The translations under genes and the position numbers were made by a program. A stretch of 7,217 nt of DNA, from positions 1 through 7,217 of the forward strand of contig JAYKIB010000344.1 of assembly GCA_035285005.1 (NCBI GenBank), written 5' to 3'. The notes below the pieces were generated by a model, which searched no databases, was not told the DNA's origin, and saw only the letters and a list, made by a program, of their open reading frames with translations. The stretch comes from Prochlorothrix sp035285005. Its GTDB lineage: Bacteria > Cyanobacteriota > Cyanobacteriia > Prochlorotrichales > Prochlorotrichaceae. This document shows, piece by piece, positions 5,781-7,217 of this stretch; position 1 is the first letter of the stretch, and the number at the start of each line of letters is the position of its first letter.

Positions 5781-5905
5781 AGGAGACGGCAGCGATCGGG
5801 CGGATTTGCCCACCACAACCCTGATCCTGTCGCAGGAATATCGAGGATGCCCTTGAATCTCCTAAGCCTGAAGCCCATGGGCAAAGCACATCATTATCAT
5901 TTGAG

Positions 5906-5927
5906 AGTCCACGTTTGCAAGTCCACG
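5906..5927. repeat. 8-nt direct repeat AGTCCACG upstream of the Uma2 gene
   Basis: AGTCCACG lies at 5906-5913 and again at 5920-5927, spaced 14 bases start to start, ending just before the Shine-Dalgarno of the Uma2 gene. It could be a regulator half-site pair or chance. Confidence 0.25.
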
Positions 5928-5929
5928 AT

Positions 5930-5934
5930 GGAGG
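5930..5934 (+). promoter_or_regulatory. Shine-Dalgarno GGAGG for the Uma2 gene
   Basis: GGAGG is followed by A and ends eight bases before ATG 5943. It is the strongest ribosome-binding site in the window and selects this ATG over the in-frame ATGs at 5847, 5877 and 5928. Confidence 0.6.
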
Positions 5935-5942
5935 AATTGGGT

Positions 5943-6497
5943 ATGGGTACGATCGCCCCAACACTCACCTTGGAAGCCTTTTTAAGCCAACCGGACACAG
6001 AACCTGCCTCTGAGTTTTTTTGTGGAGAAATCAGCCAAAAACCAATGCCCCAGGGAAAACACAGCCGTTTGCAGTTTAAGCTCTGTCTCGTGATTGCGGC
6101 GGTAGTGGAGGAGGCCAAGATTGCGGGGGTGTTTCCGGAGTTGCGGTGTACTTTTGGGGGAGTTTCGATCGTGCCGGATGTGGCGGTGGTGCGGTGGGAG
6201 CGGATTCCCCGCGATGGGACGGGGGAGGTGGCGAATCGGTTTTTGTTGCCGCCGGACTGGGCGATCGAGATTTTGTCGCCGGATCAGAGCCAGAGTAAGG
6301 TGCTGGAGCGGTTGCTGTTTTGTTCGGCGCAGGGGACGGAGTTGGGTTGGTTGCTGAATCCGGCGGAGGGGAGTGTGTTGGCGGTGTTTCCGGGGCAGCG
6401 GGTGCAGGTGTTGCGGGGGGAGCAGGGGTTGCCGGTGCTGGAGGGGGTGAGTTTGGCCCTGACGGGGGAGCCGGTGTTTGGCTGGCTGAGTTTGTGA
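5943..6497 (+). CDS. Uma2-family protein (PD-(D/E)XK nuclease fold)
   Basis: A 184-residue member of the Uma2 family (formerly DUF820), which cyanobacteria often carry in many copies. The fold is related to restriction endonucleases, but the role is not established. Recognisable parts are TLTLEAFLSQPDTEPASEF (7-25), GEISQKPMPQGKHS (28-41), the conserved VPDVAVV (78-83) and AIEILSPDQSQSKV (107-120), then GWLLNPAEGSVLAVFPGQRV. The likely metal-site residues are E29, D79, E109 and K119, all present. The length is normal for the family. The start at 5943 rests on the GGAGG above; longer in-frame starts add a peptide not typical of Uma2. From about 6110 to its end the gene becomes strongly G-rich (GTG, TTG/CTG, GCG, GGG codons), unlike its first third and the upstream genes. 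It converges with the toxin gene with only 10 bp between the stops. Confidence 0.85.
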   Translation: MGTIAPTLTLEAFLSQPDTEPASEFFCGEISQKPMPQGKHSRLQFKLCLVIAAVVEEAKIAGVFPELRCTFGGVSIVPDVAVVRWERIPRDGTGEVANRFLLPPDWAIEILSPDQSQSKVLERLLFCSAQGTELGWLLNPAEGSVLAVFPGQRVQVLRGEQGLPVLEGVSLALTGEPVFGWLSL

Positions 6498-6507
6498 GTA
6501 GGTTAGA

Positions 6508-6765
6508 TTAACGGTAAATGTCTTTACGGTGCATGGCACTGAGCAGAAGTACCACCAATTCCTGATCACGAACTTCGTAAATCAGCCGATAGGTGCCAAC
6601 CCGGATGCGGTAGGCTGCATCATAGCCTTTGAGCTTTTTTACGCCATCGGGCCGGGGGACTTCTTCAAGTTGACGGATCGCTGCTAGGATACGCTGCCGA
6701 TCGGGCTGGGGGATTTTATTAAGCTGTTTCTGAACCGGTTTGGGGATTAGAACTTGATAGGTCAC
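6508..6765 (-). CDS. RelE/ParE-superfamily toxin
   Basis: This 85-residue basic protein has the RelE/ParE fold pattern: an N-terminal strand (TYQVLIPKPVQKQL), two helices, KKLKG (43-47), the core YRIRVGTYRLIYEV (52-65) and the C-terminal AMHRKDIYR (77-85). RelE members cut mRNA on the ribosome and ParE members poison gyrase; the sequence looks closer to RelE, with R53, R55, R60 and R80 as candidate active-site or RNA-contact residues. The start is GTG 6765, overlapping the antitoxin stop as GTGA. GAGG (6776-6779), ten bases upstream inside the antitoxin gene, serves as its Shine-Dalgarno. Translation is therefore probably coupled to the antitoxin. The gene appears intact. Confidence 0.85.
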   Translation of the reverse strand: MTYQVLIPKPVQKQLNKIPQPDRQRILAAIRQLEEVPRPDGVKKLKGYDAAYRIRVGTYRLIYEVRDQELVVLLLSAMHRKDIYR

Positions 6766-6971
6766 GCTTGTTCGGCCTCGTAGGTGTCCAAAGTGACGTA
6801 ATCTCCGTCTTGGTAGGCCGCTTGGGCCGCAGCGATTTGGCTGGCTTCTGCTGGGGTTGGGAAATCTTCGGCGTAGCGGGCTTTGAGGAACAGGAGAAAG
6901 TCTAGGGTTTCTGTGAGTAAGCTGTCGGGGACTTGCTCGATTTCCTGAAGGATTTGTTCTTTGGGGGTCAT
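6762..6971 (-). CDS. Antitoxin partner of the RelE/ParE-like toxin (DUF2281-like)
   Basis: A 69-residue acidic protein encoded directly upstream of the toxin and overlapping it by four bases. The N-terminal half (PKEQILQEIEQVPDSLLTETLDFLLFLKARY, 3-33) matches a small helical family common in cyanobacteria next to RelE/ParE toxins. The C-terminal half (about 40-69, ending DGDYVTLDTYEAEQA) is probably the flexible toxin-binding tail. No classical ribbon-helix-helix DNA-binding motif is evident, so autoregulation by this protein is uncertain. ATG 6971 has no clear Shine-Dalgarno. A CATAAT box on the minus strand (6999-7004) could be the -10 of its promoter. Confidence 0.75.
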   Translation of the reverse strand: MTPKEQILQEIEQVPDSLLTETLDFLLFLKARYAEDFPTPAEASQIAAAQAAYQDGDYVTLDTYEAEQA

Positions 6972-6984
6972 GGGGCGGTGTGAC

Positions 6985-6990
6985 GAGAGG
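6985..6990 (+). promoter_or_regulatory. Shine-Dalgarno-like GAGAGG for the right-edge gene
   Basis: GAGAGG ends 11 bases before ATG 7002 and favours that codon over the in-frame ATG at 7014. It lies within the 30-bp gap between the two divergent start codons. Confidence 0.4.
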
Positions 6991-6998
6991 CTGCTGTC

Positions 6999-7004
6999 AT
7001 TATG
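6999..7004 (-). promoter_or_regulatory. Candidate -10 box (CATAAT) for the antitoxin-toxin operon
   Basis: CATAAT matches the TATAAT consensus at five of six positions on the minus strand, 27 bases before the antitoxin ATG. The corresponding -35 position is a poor match. The box overlaps the ATG of the divergent gene at 7002. Confidence 0.25.
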
Positions 7005-7217
7005 CCAAGAAAAATGAGCCGCTATACTGGGGAAGTGTTTGGGGCAATGTTGGTTGAGGGCGGAATGGTGGCCGATCGGGTTCTTCAGTTACTTCAGGAG
7101 CAGTTGGCGGGCCAGGAAATGGCGCTGGTTTTGGCTCCCCAGGAGGAGAAGGTGCGGATTCAGCAGCAAATTGCGGCGCTGAAGGGGGAGATTGCGGCGC
7201 GGGAGGGGGAGTTGGCG
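7002..7217 (+). CDS. N-terminal part of an unidentified coiled-coil protein (runs off the window)
   Basis: The frame is open from ATG 7002 to the window end, 72 codons without a stop. The peptide begins MPRKMSRYTGEVFGAMLVEGG, followed by VADRVLQLLQEQLAGQEMAL. A heptad-like, Glu/Lys/Gln-rich helix starts near residue 46 (PQEEKVRIQQQIAALKGEIAAREGELA) and predicts a coiled coil. The codons are G-ending (GCG, GAG, CTG, TTG), like the 3' part of the Uma2 gene, which supports real coding. The family is not recognised and the rest lies outside the window. It is divergent from the antitoxin gene and could share a control region with it. Confidence 0.6.
   Translation, partial: MPRKMSRYTGEVFGAMLVEGGMVADRVLQLLQEQLAGQEMALVLAPQEEKVRIQQQIAALKGEIAAREGELA

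Noticed and set aside
5847..5942. Longer Uma2 reading frame from ATG 5847
   Set aside because: The strong GGAGG eight bases before ATG 5943, and the usual Uma2 N-terminus right after it, favour the shorter protein.
4494..5942. att sites or a mobile-element boundary around the recombinase
   Set aside because: I found no matching direct repeats, tRNA or phage genes flanking it within the window.
5982..6569. 195-codon open frame on the minus strand opposite the Uma2 gene
   Set aside because: Its Pro/Arg/His/Gln-rich, low-complexity composition is what a shadow of G-rich coding sequence gives, and it overlaps two well-supported genes.

Overview
The window looks like a chromosomal stretch from a fairly GC-rich cyanobacterium. 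The CGATCG core of the cyanobacterial HIP1 palindrome recurs about two dozen times, mostly inside genes, and a full GCGATCGC lies at 1670-1677. Other cyanobacterial signs are a MASE1-SpoIIE-type phosphatase, a Uma2-family nuclease with the SPDQSQ-K signature, a XisA/XisC-like tyrosine recombinase, a short-form HisG, and G6-N3-G6 and TTGGGTTG-type palindromic repeats in the first intergenic region. I cannot name the species.

Layout. Positions 2-70 hold the last codons of an unidentified plus-strand gene. Positions 71-439 carry no gene but are dense in palindromes: a small hairpin, paired G6 tracts, a nested inverted repeat of about 105 bp, a 10-nt direct repeat and a perfect 14-bp G/C-tract hairpin. 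Then come two plus-strand genes: an MFS exporter (440-1750) and hisG (1915-2577), separated by a C-tract-rich spacer. HisG runs tail-to-tail into a minus-strand signalling gene (2561-4369), with a 17-bp overlap of the two coding ends. That gene encodes a MASE1 membrane sensor joined by a coiled coil to a SpoIIE/PP2C phosphatase. It is cut by one in-frame TAA (3422-3424), with open frame on both sides.

The signalling gene shares a 175-bp divergent intergenic region with a plus-strand tyrosine recombinase (4545-5780). A Uma2-family protein follows (5943-6497). Convergent to it is a minus-strand toxin-antitoxin pair: antitoxin 6762-6971, RelE/ParE-like toxin 6508-6765, overlapping by GTGA. The right edge holds the first 72 codons of a coiled-coil protein of unknown function (7002 onward), divergent from the antitoxin with only 30 bp between the two start codons.

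Functionally this is a mixed neighbourhood. Positions 440-4369 carry housekeeping and signalling genes (export, histidine biosynthesis, sensory phosphatase). From 4545 on it looks accessory (recombinase, Uma2, toxin-antitoxin). No single pathway joins the genes. The most notable observation is the phosphatase gene split by one stop codon. Next are the abrupt G-rich switch inside the Uma2 gene and the structured intergenic regions. I found no tRNA, rRNA, CRISPR array or insertion sequence with a transposase.
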